Assembly (NCBI RefSeq): GCF_002154725.1
Contig: NZ_MTAW01000087.1
Span: 53,335 to 117,334 of the forward strand
From: Nostoc sp. 106C
Lineage (GTDB): Bacteria; Cyanobacteriota; Cyanobacteriia; Cyanobacteriales; Nostocaceae
Length of the DNA stretch: 64,000 bases
Direction of reading: 5' to 3'
In this document: positions 63,835 through 64,000 of the stretch, piece by piece
Position numbering within the stretch: the first letter of the stretch is position 1
Layout: each line of letters begins with the position of its first letter
Translations under genes and position numbers: made by a program
The notes under the pieces: generated by a model
The model's database searches: none
The model's input: only the letters and a program-made list of their open reading frames with translations
Told to the model about the DNA's origin: nothing

Positions 63835-64000
63835 ATGGCAAAGCGACGTGTCCGATTAAATGACGAAAATGACCCGCTATCCTCAACGGATAAAGTCTTG
63901 GCTGGATTTGAGCAAGTTAGCAAGTCCACCAGTCAACTAGATAACAAGTCAACAAGTCAGCAAGACAGCAATTCAACCATTCAGGAAGCTGACAAGTCAA
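63835..64000 (+). CDS. ParA partner with Ser/Thr/Lys/Gln repeats (partial, right edge)
   Basis: The first 55 codons only (MAKRRVRLNDENDPLSSTDK, then EQVSKSTSQLDNKSTSQQDS). The low-complexity N-terminus is typical of small RHH-type ParB analogues in cyanobacteria; the RHH would follow beyond the edge. The repeated codons spell AACAAGTCAACAAGTCAGCA-like DNA, matching the words upstream of parA. It is in operon with parA. Confidence 0.65.
   Translation, partial: MAKRRVRLNDENDPLSSTDKVLAGFEQVSKSTSQLDNKSTSQQDSNSTIQEADKS

Overview
The window looks like a large mobilizable plasmid, or a plasmid-derived accessory island, from a filamentous cyanobacterium. The signs are HIP1-type GCGATCGC palindromes, cyanobacterial-style WD40, STAND, TPR and TRADD-N proteins, a MobV relaxase, two ParA-type partition cassettes, a ParB remnant, and clusters of broken insertion sequences and gene fragments. 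No rRNA, tRNA, ribosomal protein or core metabolic gene was recognised.

Left part (1-18700): defence and modification. Positions 1-6951 hold an Ssp-type DNA phosphorothioation locus. The genes for an SspD-like PAPS-reductase-family protein (cut by the edge), an SspC-like ATPase and an SspB-like DUF4007 protein overlap on the minus strand, and a phosphorothioation-associated methyltransferase diverges from them. Next come three co-directional minus-strand genes of unknown role (7334-9995). A 24-bp-arm palindrome separates them from a plus-strand block with a two-repeat HTH-like protein, an unknown protein, a C5 cytosine methyltransferase, a decayed paralogue and a GIY-YIG protein. A Xre/ImmA regulator-protease pair then diverges from a bacterial ubiquitin-like operon (multiubiquitin, E2-like, JAB-E1 fusion, DUF6527).

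Middle part (19051-33345): an unusual sensor/effector island. It has an LCAT-like hydrolase, a transglutaminase-like domain fused to a STAND NTPase whose WD40 sensor is a separate overlapping gene, a small sigma factor, a second WD40 protein without an NTPase, and a giant transglutaminase-like/TPR/PIN-like protein. The two transglutaminase-like domains are paralogous, and so are the two WD40 N-termini. I consider this the best candidate for an undescribed system.

Centre to right (33490-48817): a coiled-coil RHH-like protein, a MobV relaxase fused to a DUF3991/Toprim-like region, some orphan enzymes, decayed tnpB, UvrD and ParB fragments, and a class II lanthipeptide cluster. That cluster has a CCG-type LanM, an ABC exporter without a C39 peptidase domain, a PF14907 nucleotidyltransferase, a precursor with two tandem NHLP leader domains, and a lasso-type B2 protease that may remove the leader.

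Right end (48818-64000): plasmid maintenance and scrap. There is a toxin-antitoxin-like pair, a MITE-like element, a large imperfect hairpin, a NACHT fragment, a ParA/RHH cassette with centromere-like repeats inside its own coding region, a TRADD-N/TRADD-N-associated membrane pair, a truncated integrase, intact IS701 and broken IS4 elements, an Rpn-family nuclease, an aspartic protease pair, and a second ParA cassette running off the right edge.
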